DNA of 33,743 bases. It comes from Bacteroidales bacterium (GTDB taxonomy: Bacteria > Bacteroidota > Bacteroidia > Bacteroidales > WCHB1-69). The position numbers were made by a program, and so were the translations under genes. The notes beneath the pieces are model-generated. The model saw only the letters and a list, made by a program, of their open reading frames with translations. It was not told where the DNA came from and did no database searches. The stretch's first letter is position 1. The number at the start of each line of letters is the position of its first letter. Shown piece by piece: positions 10,401 through 17,454 of this stretch. Location of the stretch: positions 1 through 33,743 of the forward strand of contig JAISAD010000124.1 of the NCBI GenBank assembly GCA_031266895.1, given 5' to 3'.

Positions 10401-10442
10401 ACTAACGAGGGGACTACCCACTATAAAGTGGTAAAACAGTAA
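4467..10442 (+). CDS. Giant secreted T9SS protein: Gly-rich domain, seven PKD-like repeats, GCDS repeats
   Basis: A 1991-residue exported protein related to its upstream neighbour. The ATG at 4467 follows an A/T-rich leader; an in-frame ATG at 4509 would give a more compact signal peptide (MALRPLLILFLL...LMAQ), so either start is possible. Domains in order: signal (to about 36); a glycine-rich domain (about 65-228) with runs of Gly; an Ig-like segment (about 240-315); seven PKD-like repeats of about 95 residues (about 316-986), each with ICNN near the start, TYTWTV in the middle and a second Cys before the last strand; seventeen GCDS-type units (about 986-1903; 13 GCDS, 4 with another residue before CDS); and a T9SS type A sorting domain (about 1918-1991, LYPNPVQD, YDLYGK, GVYMIRI). 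Likely a long cell-surface fibre or adhesin; the role is inferred from architecture only. A strong terminator follows at once, so this is the last gene of the pair. Confidence 0.9.
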   Translation: MYQINNPSTDTFSAMALRPLLILFLLTMSFCQLMAQTITVTYTESGNDFTFTVPCNATSVKGEAWGGGGGGGNAAGSFLGSGRGGGGGGGAYTIKNWGTIGGSTFTLSVGSSGQGGQYSFGSTNGSAGGASTITCNSTVVTANGGSGGSGTTMSTGSGGGGGSWSNGDSGIDGTGGATGGSNGGNGGAGGNGASGSNDGGVGNPPGGGGGGARYGGSAGGKSGGNGARGQIILTFTLPTISIASSNPNLCVGDLLSVVDPCPDITYIWKKNGVDITTGTTYIPTEAGTYTVVAAYTYSGGNPSITGNNPSNELVIKPHSVINSFEETICDNNTITITPIDGIDGLVLAGTTYTWTVIDADEVQNAETGSGSSFNSGQLVHNTTDLHTVIYQVIPTTDGCVGNTFNISANLKPTSSINPTFTEILCNNDFDEPIVITPIDGTDGRVPAGTTYTWTVETIAEMNATAGSGSSFNSGLLVNNTTDLQTAIYDVTSITDGCAGEPFEISISLKPTSSINPITDTICNNGITVIMPIDGENGRVMENTNYIWTVTDPELVLNTSGGSGKLFNSGQLENNTINWQTVVYEVTPVNGDCSGDPFTISITVKPNPVINSIKDTICNNNTTTVIPTDGINGRVPANTTYTWTVTDAGLVENTAAGEGNWFNNGPLMNNTTDWQTAIYEVTPATDGCMGDPFMISVTVKLNSVISSIADTICNNGSIVITPIDGENGNTVLPGTTYTWTVSDAASVLNTAAGSGNSFISGALENKTIYLQTAVYEVTPITNGCAGEPFEISVTVKPSPSINTIAEMICNDSTVTIMPINGTNGRVPENTTYTWTVINAGLVLNTAAGSGNSFNNGPLVNNTTGLQTATYKVTPTTDNCVGNPFTLSVSVKPSPNIDPITDTICSNNTVTIMPTNGTNGRVPANTTYKWTVNDPGLVENIAAGSGNSFNSGLLENNTTGLQTAIYDVIPATNGCPGDPFTISATLKLADYTDFDTVRICENGLPLQYGSVTFPAGTVTGDYPVHFDPVIHCDSIIVLHIVVNPIYNDTAEIEVCRYATVNHFPESFMVNQDTIVSYLYQSALGCDSLVTLKVKAVYFFMEQTIEICSNDSYYFDDKNLTETGVYLDTLSTTALGCDSIIQLNLIVKPAYFFEEEAAVFIHNQPYSWHGNDYQNLPVGQHIFYDSLNTVLNCDSIYKLTLSVSDHYETRLKDTACFGTLYEKHGFSVKPYTTGLWLDTLTLTAQLGCDSLIYLSLWVNVTDTTEITDEICLGNIYSQHGFNVVADAVTTLYDTLIVQNRFGCDSVLHLILTVNPTYAETYYDTICKGQGYNRYNFSYNDADFNTVGDFQFVQNLHALNGCDSIRTLYLHVNPTYTNLKDTIVVCASELPLYTGNRILFSSNTYLVNYTTACGCDSVVWLTLHVIPQHTLLTAAVCAGEPYLLNGFSIPIDSTLTAGQREYVKSLTSVTGGCDSTVTLQLTVLPVYHDTITASVCLGNRYSDHGFDLLPASTDFLEMTQNLTTVNGCDSIITLKLTVKPSFLMEDAAAICSNAIPYLWRNQSYTQSGDYYDSLQTTLGCDSIFVLHLTVNNAHYDTVYAAVCAPDVYEWRGQTYSQSGTYNDEYTTASGCDSIHTLVLSVNSTALHTDNVNICDNENYAWHNQTYTQSGNYYDTLSTIHGCDSICVLNLTVRPAYLFEEEAYACNGVAYNWHGHSLTVSGLYYDTLHTAFGCDSIYQLALTVYEPMISVSSVTICQDESYLWNGTHYTQSGEYITTHHNGFCDSTAKLILTVKPKPHTYCHANICQGEHYEGYGFIVEDETTATPGNYTMQRHIPTADCDSLVTLVLTVNAVSKVSILDSVWRGQPYLDNGFNISVYQTQEAGEYHYQFNTHNAAGCDSIVTLTLLVISGTNIESGDLTGKLTLYPNPVQDMLHIAAGCNINEIAVYDLYGKAIVRQQTDSFSTDIAFSHLPNGVYMIRIVTNEGTTHYKVVKQ
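5416..7425 (+). repeat. Seven tandem PKD-like coding repeats
   Basis: Seven in-frame repeats of about 287 bp encode units with a shared pattern: an INxIxDTICNN start, a central TPIDGxNGRVPxxTTYTWTV-like stretch, GSGNSFNSGxLxNNTT and a final DPFTISVTVKP-like strand. They are much more alike than the GCDS units of the same protein, pointing to more recent duplication or ongoing homogenisation. The pattern fits PKD-like domains of Bacteroidota surface proteins; no search was run. Confidence 0.85.
7430..10175 (+). repeat. Tandem array of GCDS-type coding repeats (array 2)
   Basis: Seventeen in-frame units of about 50-60 residues follow the same plan as array 1: an early Cys (e.g. VRICENG, DTACFG, DTICKG), a central aromatic-rich segment (often WxGxxYxxSGxYxD), then xCDS and a hydrophobic strand ending in VxP or VN. 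Thirteen have GCDS; the other four have His, Asn, Phe or Asp in place of the Gly. Asp-Ser is kept in all seventeen. Confidence 0.88.
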
Positions 10443-10477
10443 TGGTTTTTAAAAGATTGTAAAGAATTTGACAGAAG

Positions 10478-10509
10478 AAAGGAGTTGCTCAAAAATGCAA
10501 CTCCTTTTT
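10478..10509 (+). terminator. Rho-independent terminator after the second giant gene
   Basis: A perfect 11-bp stem (AAAGGAGTTGC at 10478-10488 with GCAACTCCTTT at 10497-10507), an 8-nt loop and a T run through 10509. It starts 36 bp after the stop codon of the giant gene and ends that transcription unit. Confidence 0.9.
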
Positions 10510-10732
10510 CTTCATAAAATTATATATCCGTTCCCTTAAACAGGGAATGGATATTTGATGCAGTATGGTTCGGAGATATAATTTGGCATCAACAAGCATG
10601 GTGGCGACCGTTTTTACTGCTGGGAAGAGGACTACAACTTTATGTTGCTGGCTGGCAATAGACAACTGGATTATTGCATGCAGGATGTTAGCCATGCGCA
10701 AATACGGCTTTCTAAGGATTGACTGTGTAATT
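10510..10732. other. Intergenic stretch, possible eroded coding remnant
   Basis: About 220 bp between the terminator and the convergent yifB stop. On the plus strand, 10582-10722 is 46 codons open after a TAA at 10579 and has a protein-like composition (for example WEEDYNFMLLAGN and DVSHAQIRLSKD). No start codon or family is recognised. It may be the end of a lost gene, or chance. Confidence 0.25.
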
Positions 10733-12280
10733 CTACCAGTTCTTTCCCCAGGACACTTTATCCAAACTGCGAAAATTAATGGCTTCTGACAAATGTTCCA
10801 AATTGATACAGGGAGAGCCTTCAAGATCGGCGACAGTACGTGCCACCTTTAAGATGCGGTCGTAGGCGCGGGCTGACAAACCCAACTTCTCCATGGCATT
10901 TTTAAGAATGGCTTCTCCGCCATTGTCGATAGCACAATATTGACGCACTAATTTAGTATTCATCTGTGCATTGCAAAAAATTTGAGAATATGCTTCAAAT
11001 CGTGTTTCCTGAATTTTTCGAGCCTTGACTACCCTGTCGCGAATAGTCGAGCTTTTCTCACAGGGGTGATCTGAGGTTAATTCATCGTGTGTCAATGGCA
11101 CTACTTCCAGATGGATGTCAATTCTGTCCATAAGCGGTCCGGATACCTTGCCAAGATAGCGCTGTACAGCGCCGGGGGGACAGGTACACTCTATTTTGGG
11201 ATGGTTGTAATTGCCGCATGGGCAGGGATTCATGGCGGCTATAAACATGAATGAGGCGGGAAAGTTGACACTGTATTTGGAACGTGCAATGGTTACTGTA
11301 CGATCTTCCAGCGGCTGGCGCATTACTTCGAGTACGCTGCGCTTAAATTCGGGCAGTTCGTCCAGAAAGAGTACGCCATTGTGTGCCAGTGAAATTTCGC
11401 CGGGCTGAGGGTTGCTCCCTCCGCCTACCAGCGCTACATCGCTTATGGTATGATGCGGCGAACGAAAAGGTCTTACGGAAATCAAGGTTGCATAACGGCT
11501 TAACTGGCCTGCTACCGAATGTATTTTCGTGGTCTCCAGTGCTTCGTTAAGGGTGAGCGGAGGCAAAATGGAAGGTAAGCGTTTGGCAAGCATTGTCTTA
11601 CCTGAGCCGGGGGCACCAATTAATATGGCGTTATGCCCACCACTTGCTGCAATTTCGAGTGCTCGCTTAATGTTCGCCTGCCCTTTAACATCGGCAAAAT
11701 CATATTCGTAGTCATTCAGGCTTTTCTGAAATTCTTCTCGGGTATTGACGACCGTGGGGGCAATCAGTGAGTCGCCGTTAAAAAAGTCTATAACCTCTTT
11801 GATGTTTTTAACGCCCAATACCTCTATATCGCTTACTATGGCAGCTTCGCGAGCGTTTTGTTCGGGCAGTATAATTCCTCTTTTTCCCTGCCTGCGTGCT
11901 TCTATGGCTATTGGAAGTGCTCCGCGTACCGGTTCCAGGCTGCCGTCCAGCGACAGTTCCCCCATAAGGTAATAATCTTCTATCCTGTCTGCGCCGCGCA
12001 ACTGTTCGGAAGCCATCATAATGCCGATGGCCAGCGGAAGATCAAAGGCAGAGCCTTCTTTACGGATGTCGGCAGGCGCCATGTTAATCACGATTTTGCG
12101 TCCCGGAATACGGTAGCCGTAACTTTTTAGCGACAAATCAATGCGCTGCTGGCTCTCTTTTATGGCGCTGTCGGGCAGCCCTACAAGAAAAAAACCAACG
12201 CCAGAATCTACATTGACTTCTATGCGAATGGGAATGGCTATCACGCCTATCAGGGCGCAACTGTATGTTCTTACTAGCAT
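10733..12280 (-). CDS. yifB: YifB/ComM-family Mg-chelatase-like AAA+ ATPase
   Basis: A 515-residue, full-length member of the YifB/ComM family. In naturally competent bacteria ComM is a hexameric branch-migration helicase that helps integrate transformed DNA; a role here is inferred only from family. The N-terminal ChlI-like domain (about 1-170) has VDSGVGFFLVGLPDSAIKE and the MAPADIRKEG motif. The AAA+ core has Walker A GAPGSGKT at 222-229, Walker B GVLFLDELPEF at about 302-312 and the Cys-rich NPCPCGN plus CTCPPG segment at 351-369. The C-terminal Mg-chelatase domain carries LSARAYDRILKVARTVADLE and ends after AINFR. The ATG at 12280 fits the family start (MLVRTYSCALIG). A TATCTTTG promoter box lies just upstream, so it can be transcribed apart from the DUF58-moxR pair. 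Confidence 0.95.
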   Translation of the reverse strand: MLVRTYSCALIGVIAIPIRIEVNVDSGVGFFLVGLPDSAIKESQQRIDLSLKSYGYRIPGRKIVINMAPADIRKEGSAFDLPLAIGIMMASEQLRGADRIEDYYLMGELSLDGSLEPVRGALPIAIEARRQGKRGIILPEQNAREAAIVSDIEVLGVKNIKEVIDFFNGDSLIAPTVVNTREEFQKSLNDYEYDFADVKGQANIKRALEIAASGGHNAILIGAPGSGKTMLAKRLPSILPPLTLNEALETTKIHSVAGQLSRYATLISVRPFRSPHHTISDVALVGGGSNPQPGEISLAHNGVLFLDELPEFKRSVLEVMRQPLEDRTVTIARSKYSVNFPASFMFIAAMNPCPCGNYNHPKIECTCPPGAVQRYLGKVSGPLMDRIDIHLEVVPLTHDELTSDHPCEKSSTIRDRVVKARKIQETRFEAYSQIFCNAQMNTKLVRQYCAIDNGGEAILKNAMEKLGLSARAYDRILKVARTVADLEGSPCINLEHLSEAINFRSLDKVSWGKNW

Positions 12281-12303
12281 GTCATAGCTTGTTTTATCGG
12301 GTG

Positions 12304-12338
12304 CAAAGATATGAAAATATTTTTATATTTATCACAAG
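12304..12338 (-). promoter_or_regulatory. Bacteroidota-type promoter for yifB
   Basis: On the minus strand, TATCTTTG (complement of 12304-12311) matches the TAnnTTTG -7 consensus exactly. A CTTG (12335-12338) sits 23 nt upstream as an imperfect -33 element. Initiation would fall about 15-20 nt before the yifB ATG. Confidence 0.5.
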
Positions 12339-12403
12339 ATATAAGGATAAAATTAGAATTATTTTAATCGGGATAAACTGCCTGGTCTGAACGGAGTTAG
12401 GAT

Positions 12404-13282
12404 TTAATTGCTTCGCCGTAAAAACAGTTCGGTGAGGGCAGGTACATAGTCACGATCGGTATAAAGATTGGCCACATCCACACCTGCATGGCGGAAAAGT
12501 TCAAGATTGGTGCGGCGGCACTGTTGCCACCAATCGTGATGGTGCTGACGCACTTTCTTACTGGAAGTATCTATCATACAATATTTTTCACTTTCAGCAT
12601 CGTACAGTTGCATTAAACCGACATCTGGCAGGTACTCTTCTCCCGCATCGTGAATTTGCAATGCTACAATGTCGTGCTTATTGGCCGCAATGCGTAATGG
12701 CTGTCCAAAATCGTGGCTTACAAAGTCAGAAATAAGAAAAACAGTGCAACGTTTTTTTACAGCATCGGTAAGATAACGCAATGCCATCCCAATATCGGTT
12801 TGCTTAGCCATTGGTTCATAATTTATTAACTCCCTGATAATGCATAGGATATGCGATTTTCCTTTTTTGGGAGGAATAAATTTCTCGATTTCATTGCTGA
12901 AAAAAATTACCCCTACCTTATCATTATTATTAATAGCAGAAAATGAGAGTACTGCTGCCAGTTCCGAAATAAGATCAACTTTAAATTGTTTGCGTGTCCC
13001 AAACAGATTGGAAGCGCTCACATCAATCAGCAACATTACAGTTAGCTCCCGTTCCTCTTCAAACACTTTAACATAAGGATGATCAAAGCGTGCCGTTACA
13101 TTCCAGTCAATAGATCGAACTTCGTCGCCAAATTGATATTCTCGTACCTCACTGAATGCCATTCCACGCCCTTTGAAAGCGCTGTGATACTGTCCCGAAA
13201 AAAGCTGTTGAGACAGACGCTTCGTTCTTATTTCAATCTTCCTGACTTTCTTTATTAATTCAGCAGAGTCCACTTTATTCAA
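12404..13282 (-). CDS. DUF58 family protein with vWA-like fold
   Basis: A soluble protein of up to 292 residues. The family motif FSGQYHSAFKGRGMAFSEVR is followed by EYQFGDEVRSIDWNVTAR and a vWA-type metal site DVSAS (residues 87-91 from the upstream start). DUF58 proteins are the usual partners of MoxR ATPases and are thought to help fold or activate envelope or metal-dependent targets; the substrate here is unknown. There is no good ATG. TTG at 13282 and GTG at 13273 are both possible, and the GTG gives a start (VDSAELIKKVRK) closer to what I expect for the family. It lies 36 bp downstream of moxR, so it is very likely co-transcribed with it. The aerotolerance (bat) genes that often follow in Bacteroidota are absent; yifB comes next. 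Confidence 0.92.
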   Translation of the reverse strand: MNKVDSAELIKKVRKIEIRTKRLSQQLFSGQYHSAFKGRGMAFSEVREYQFGDEVRSIDWNVTARFDHPYVKVFEEERELTVMLLIDVSASNLFGTRKQFKVDLISELAAVLSFSAINNNDKVGVIFFSNEIEKFIPPKKGKSHILCIIRELINYEPMAKQTDIGMALRYLTDAVKKRCTVFLISDFVSHDFGQPLRIAANKHDIVALQIHDAGEEYLPDVGLMQLYDAESEKYCMIDTSSKKVRQHHHDWWQQCRRTNLELFRHAGVDVANLYTDRDYVPALTELFLRRSN

Positions 13283-13318
13283 TTAAAATTAAAAACTAAA
13301 AGATTAACCCCGTTAAAT

Positions 13319-14314
13319 CTAAGGAACTTCCACACTGTTTAAAATTTCATTGATAATATCGCCAGAAGTGATATTTTCGGCTTCGGCCTCATAGGTCAGC
13401 CCTATACGGTGACGCAATACATCATGACATATAGCTCGAATATCTTCGGGAATCACATATCCTCGACGTTTAATAAATGCATAAGCCTGCGCCGCCAAAG
13501 CCATATTGATAGAAGCGCGTGGAGAAGCCCCATAGCCAATCATGCCGACAAATTTTTGCAATTTATAATCGGCAGGATAGCGTGTAGCAAATACTATATC
13601 GGTGATGTAGTTCGTAATTTTTTCATCCACATAAACCTCTTTCACCACTGAGCGGGCACGGATAATGTCTTCCGGTTTCAGTACAGTTGAGGTGATTGGA
13701 TAATTTTTATCAAGATGCTGCAATAAAATACTCTTTTCTTCCTCTTTGGTGGGATAGGATATAATTACTTTGAGCATAAAACGGTCTATTTGCGCTTCGG
13801 GCAGCGGGTAAGTTCCTTCTTGCTCTATTGGATTTTCGGTGGCCAGCACCAAAAATGGCTCTTCCAGCAAATAGGTATGGTCACCAATCGTAACTTGCCG
13901 CTCTTGCATAGCCTCCAGCAGGGCACTTTGTACTTTAGCCGGTGCACGATTAATCTCGTCAGCTAAAATAAAATTGGCGAAAACAGGTCCCTTCTTCACT
14001 TGAAACTCCTCCTTCTTCTGACTGTAAATCAGCGTTCCAAGCAGGTCGGCAGGCAAAAGGTCGGGAGTAAACTGAATGCGACTGAACTTAGCCTGAACAG
14101 TGTTAGCTAATGACTTAATAGCCAAAGTTTTTGCCAATCCAGGTACTCCTTCCAACAAAATATGTCCGTTGGCTAACAGCCCAATAAGCAGTCGCTCCAC
14201 CATTGTTTTTTGGCCTATAATCACTTTGTTCATTTCCATATTGAGCATATCCACAAAGGCGCTCTCTTGCTGAATACGTTCATTCAACGCTCTAATATCA
14301 ATATTGTTATCCAT
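13319..14314 (-). CDS. MoxR-family AAA+ ATPase
   Basis: A 331-residue MoxR ATPase, a chaperone-like AAA+ protein that works with a DUF58/vWA partner. Walker A is GVPGLAKT (56-63), with the Gly-Leu-Ala-Lys form typical of MoxR; Walker B is ILADEINRAP (about 116-125). The ATENPIEQEGTYPLPEAQ-type sensor region and the arginine-finger segment AQIDRFMLK follow, and the C-terminal lid contains ASPRASI. The ATG at 14314 (MDNNIDIRALNERI) is preferred to an upstream in-frame ATG at 14344, which would add ten residues unlike the family. It heads the moxR-DUF58 pair. Confidence 0.95.
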   Translation of the reverse strand: MDNNIDIRALNERIQQESAFVDMLNMEMNKVIIGQKTMVERLLIGLLANGHILLEGVPGLAKTLAIKSLANTVQAKFSRIQFTPDLLPADLLGTLIYSQKKEEFQVKKGPVFANFILADEINRAPAKVQSALLEAMQERQVTIGDHTYLLEEPFLVLATENPIEQEGTYPLPEAQIDRFMLKVIISYPTKEEEKSILLQHLDKNYPITSTVLKPEDIIRARSVVKEVYVDEKITNYITDIVFATRYPADYKLQKFVGMIGYGASPRASINMALAAQAYAFIKRRGYVIPEDIRAICHDVLRHRIGLTYEAEAENITSGDIINEILNSVEVP

Positions 14315-14527
14315 TATTATGAAAGTTTGAATTAATATTTTCATCAGACCAAACGCGAAAATTGCAGAAATATTGTAAAGTATCCAAAACTTTTCCCTGT
14401 CTTTTTGTGGTGGCGTTATAATTTATCAGGATTTTATACATTCGCATCAAAATTTCAATGACACGCCATCATAGTGCATTTATAACTTTAGCTTCTTGAA
14501 ATTATGACCATGGGGCGTTTTTTTCTT

Positions 14528-14535
14528 TATCTTTG
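14528..14535 (+). promoter_or_regulatory. Candidate -7 box (TATCTTTG) in the moxR/DUF4293 gap
   Basis: An exact TAnnTTTG match in the 356-bp divergent gap 14315-14670, with no clear TTTG at the expected -33 distance. It would give a leader of about 125 nt for the DUF4293 gene. The rest of the gap is AT-rich and holds no gene that I can see. Confidence 0.4.
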
Positions 14536-14619
14536 CAAACGAAAGAATTGATTATTTAAAATAATGATGTTCCAATTAAAATATTGATAATAAATTAATT
14601 ACGAGCTGTTTTTGAAATT

Positions 14620-14627
14620 TAGCTTTG
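14620..14627 (+). promoter_or_regulatory. Candidate -7 box (TAGCTTTG) close to the DUF4293 start
   Basis: A second exact TAnnTTTG match, 43 bp before the ATG at 14671. No -33 TTTG is visible at the usual spacing. The two boxes may be alternative promoters for the DUF4293-nnr-ispD group. Confidence 0.35.
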
Positions 14628-14670
14628 ATGTTTTCTCAAGAAATTTAACCCATTTAACCCAGATATAACA

Positions 14671-15174
14671 ATGATTCAACGTATTCAATCCCTGTTTTTG
14701 GCAGTGTCAACCCTGCTGATTATTCTGTTGCTTGTATTGCCGATAGGCGTTATTTACACGGCCGCCGATGTCAATGGTATCAGTATGATGTACAATTATA
14801 ACGCCTTTGTAATTAAGGAAGCTATTCCTGATGGCAAGGTGGTGCTGAGTTGCGCTTACATTGGCATTTTGCTAATTATGAGTGCATTGCTCTCTTTTGC
14901 TACCATCTTTCTGTATAAAAATCGCTTCAAACAAATACGCTGGACAACGGCAGCTATGTATTTGTATATCATAACAATAGTGATGATGACTTTCATTTTC
15001 CCCGAATTAATTTTTAAAAAAGCATTGGGCGCTAGCAACAAACCTGATCTGATTTATAATCATCAGTGGCTGCTGATAATATTGATAATGAGTACGGCAT
15101 TACTACTCTTTTTTGCCAAAAAGTTCATTATTAAGGATGAAAAAAAAGTGAGAGAAGCCGATAGATTAAGATAA
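14671..15174 (+). CDS. DUF4293 family membrane protein
   Basis: A 167-residue integral membrane protein with four hydrophobic segments (about 7-28, 60-82, 90-112 and 127-148). The opening MIQRIQSLFLAVS and the charged tail KDEKKVREADRLR are hallmarks of DUF4293, a family I know from Bacteroidota; its function is unknown. It ends 6 bp before nnr, so it is likely the first gene of a DUF4293-nnr-ispD operon. Confidence 0.9.
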   Translation: MIQRIQSLFLAVSTLLIILLLVLPIGVIYTAADVNGISMMYNYNAFVIKEAIPDGKVVLSCAYIGILLIMSALLSFATIFLYKNRFKQIRWTTAAMYLYIITIVMMTFIFPELIFKKALGASNKPDLIYNHQWLLIILIMSTALLLFFAKKFIIKDEKKVREADRLR

Positions 15175-15180
15175 AAAGGC

Positions 15181-16725
15181 ATGTTTATTTTAACCGCACC
15201 GCAAATCAGAGAAAGCGAGCAGTTTACCCTGCAGATGCAGGGCATTTCTGCTTTGCAGCTAATGGAAAATGCTGCTATCGCTTTCACGGATGAATTTCTT
15301 AATATGGCGGGCGATTTCAAGATAGACGAAGTGGTAATCTGCTGCGGACACGGCAACAATGGTGGCGATGGATTGGCCATTGCTCGCCTGCTCACTCAAA
15401 AAGAGTTTAAGGTAAAAGTGCTACTCTGTGACAATGGACAGTTTAGCCGTTCGCCGCTCTTTGAGAAAAATTTGGAGCGATTGCTATCCATGAATGAAAA
15501 CACTCTCTCTGTCGTCAATGAGATTGAAGAACATACTTTGGACGTCCTTTCGGGGCGTGTTGTAGTGCTGGATGCTATTTTCGGCATTGGTCTGGACAGG
15601 CCGGTGAGCGGACATTATGCCAAAATAATAGAACTTATCAATAATTCGGGATTTCCTGTTATTTCTGTTGATATACCATCAGGCCTCTTTGCCGATAAGC
15701 CTACGCCGACCAATGCTCCCGTAGTGCGGGCTTTCAGTACGTTTACCATGCAATACATGAAGCTGGCGCTGCTGTTACCGGAAACTTATCTCTATTGTGG
15801 CAATGTTACGGCAATAGAAGTCGGAATGCTCATTCCTGCTTATTTTGATTTAAACACATTAGATACAATTCCTACAATTTCTGAACTCCACAGCATACTG
15901 CGACAGCCCTCCAAATTCGATCATAAAGGCTCCAATGGTCACGGGCTTTTAGTAGCCGGTTCAACCATGATGCCGGGAGCGGCTTTTTTAGCAGCCAAAG
16001 CAGCATTGCGCTCAGGTATTGGAAAAATTACGGCTCATGTGCCTCAAAAAACAGCAACAATGATGCCGGTAGCTATTCCCGAAGCAATTGTACAGAGCGA
16101 TAAAAATGAGGATATTTTTACCAATGTCGATTTTACTCAATTGAATAATATCAATGCAATAGCCATAGGTTGCGGGTTAGGCACAGCGCCAAAAAGTACG
16201 AATGGGCTCAAAGATTTACTCTCTATGATCTCCAGTCCTGTTATTTTAGACGCAGACGCTCTCAATATGCTGGCCCAACACCGAGTTTGGCTACATGACA
16301 TCCCGCCCAACAGCATACTTACTCCGCATCTGAAAGAGTTTGAACGCTTGGCCGGTAAGGCTGACAACGGTTTCGAGCGCCTTGACTTACTACGGGCTTT
16401 TGCAAAAAAATATCAGGTAATTGTGATACTCAAGGGTGCAAATACTGCCATTGCACTGCCCACAGGCAAAATTTGCTTCTGTATCGCCGGCAATCCCGGC
16501 ATGGCAACTGCCGGAAGCGGTGATGTGCTCACTGGTATCTTGCTTGCATTGCTTGCTAAAGGCTATCCTCCACTCCACGTGACGTTGTTAGGCACGTTTC
16601 TGCATGGATTAGCTGGTGATTTGGCTGTTAAAAACGGACAATCTTATGAAAGTCTTATCGCCTCAGACATTATCGAATATCTGGGCACTGCCTATCATAT
16701 CCTCCATTCGCCCGAAAAAGCATGA
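15181..16725 (+). CDS. nnr: Bifunctional NAD(P)H-hydrate epimerase / ADP-dependent NAD(P)H-hydrate dehydratase
   Basis: A 514-residue fusion that repairs hydrated NAD(P)H: the N-terminal half epimerises S and R forms, and the C-terminal half dehydrates the S form using ADP. The YjeF-N domain (about 1-215) shows CGHGNNGGDGLAIARLL (residues 55-71), DAIFGIGL and SVDIPSGL. The ribokinase-like C-terminal domain (about 235-505) shows KGSNGHGLLVAGS, ALRSGIGKITAHVP and the catalytic/nucleotide loop NPGMATAGSGDVLTG (about 438-452). Length is normal for the fused bacterial form. Its stop overlaps the ispD start by 4 bp (ATGA), indicating translational coupling. Confidence 0.96.
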   Translation: MFILTAPQIRESEQFTLQMQGISALQLMENAAIAFTDEFLNMAGDFKIDEVVICCGHGNNGGDGLAIARLLTQKEFKVKVLLCDNGQFSRSPLFEKNLERLLSMNENTLSVVNEIEEHTLDVLSGRVVVLDAIFGIGLDRPVSGHYAKIIELINNSGFPVISVDIPSGLFADKPTPTNAPVVRAFSTFTMQYMKLALLLPETYLYCGNVTAIEVGMLIPAYFDLNTLDTIPTISELHSILRQPSKFDHKGSNGHGLLVAGSTMMPGAAFLAAKAALRSGIGKITAHVPQKTATMMPVAIPEAIVQSDKNEDIFTNVDFTQLNNINAIAIGCGLGTAPKSTNGLKDLLSMISSPVILDADALNMLAQHRVWLHDIPPNSILTPHLKEFERLAGKADNGFERLDLLRAFAKKYQVIVILKGANTAIALPTGKICFCIAGNPGMATAGSGDVLTGILLALLAKGYPPLHVTLLGTFLHGLAGDLAVKNGQSYESLIASDIIEYLGTAYHILHSPEKA

Positions 16726-17408
16726 AAATCATGAAAAATATTGCCGTTATTCTGGCTGCCGGTACAGGGCTGCGTTTCGGACAAACAGTACCAAAACAGT
16801 TCACTATTATTAATGGGAAAATGTTGGTAGAATATGCATTAGAGGCTTTTCAACAACATCCTGACATTGCAGAAACAGTGCTTGTACTGCCCGCTAATTA
16901 TGTGGCAGAGATACAGGCAAAATTAAAAAATGAGCACTATGGCAAATTAAAATATGTGCTGGCTGGCGGCGCCGAACGTTATCTTTCCTCTTATAAAGCA
17001 GTAAAATTGTATGAAAATGAACCGGAAGCCAATCTTCTTATACACGATGCGGCACGCCCGCTGATATCGCAAGAAATTATAAGCGAGGTAATTAAAAAAT
17101 TACAAACTTCAAAAGCAGTCATGGTAGCGATGCCGGCTATCGACACCATTGCTTTAGTAGATGAGAGCGCGCAGGTAAAATCAGTACTCGACAGGCGGCT
17201 TTGCTATCAGGTGCAGACTCCTCAGGCATTTCGATTATCGTTGCTGCGTGAAGTTTTTCAAAAAGCCATTTATGAGCAATATAATTATGCTACAGATGAT
17301 TGCGGTCTTGTGATGCACTATTTTCCATATGAATCAATTGCGGTGGTAGCTGGAAATATGCAAAATGTTAAAATTACAACCGAGTTTGACTTAAAACTTT
17401 TGGGTTAG
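16722..17408 (+). CDS. ispD: 2-C-methyl-D-erythritol 4-phosphate cytidylyltransferase
   Basis: A cytoplasmic enzyme of the MEP isoprenoid pathway; it joins CTP and methylerythritol 4-phosphate to give CDP-ME. Of its 228 residues, the N-terminal nucleotide-binding motif ILAAGTGLRFGQTVPKQF is intact, followed by HDAARPLIS, a VAMPAIDTI segment and the QTPQAF motif. The acidic TDDCGLV segment near the C-terminus fits the family. Start: the ATG at 16722 overlaps the nnr stop (ATGA); an ATG at 16731 (MKNIAVILAAG) is equally good on family length. A promoter for the next genes lies over its last codons. Confidence 0.96.
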   Translation: MKIMKNIAVILAAGTGLRFGQTVPKQFTIINGKMLVEYALEAFQQHPDIAETVLVLPANYVAEIQAKLKNEHYGKLKYVLAGGAERYLSSYKAVKLYENEPEANLLIHDAARPLISQEIISEVIKKLQTSKAVMVAMPAIDTIALVDESAQVKSVLDRRLCYQVQTPQAFRLSLLREVFQKAIYEQYNYATDDCGLVMHYFPYESIAVVAGNMQNVKITTEFDLKLLG

Positions 17409-17428
17409 TACTTTTTTTGCTATTTTTG
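17399..17428 (+). promoter_or_regulatory. Bacteroidota-type promoter for the SRPBCC-lptB pair
   Basis: TTTG at 17399-17402, an 18-nt spacer, then TATTTTTG at 17421-17428: the best-spaced -33/-7 pair in the window. The -33 element lies in the last codons of ispD. Transcription would start about 20 nt before the ATG at 17455. Confidence 0.6.
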
Positions 17429-17454
17429 CAATCAATTTATTTTTCTGAAAAAAG

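Noticed and set aside
10489..10824. Minus-strand open frame overlapping the terminator and the yifB end
   Set aside because: It runs through a terminator and into the end of yifB in another frame and resembles no family.
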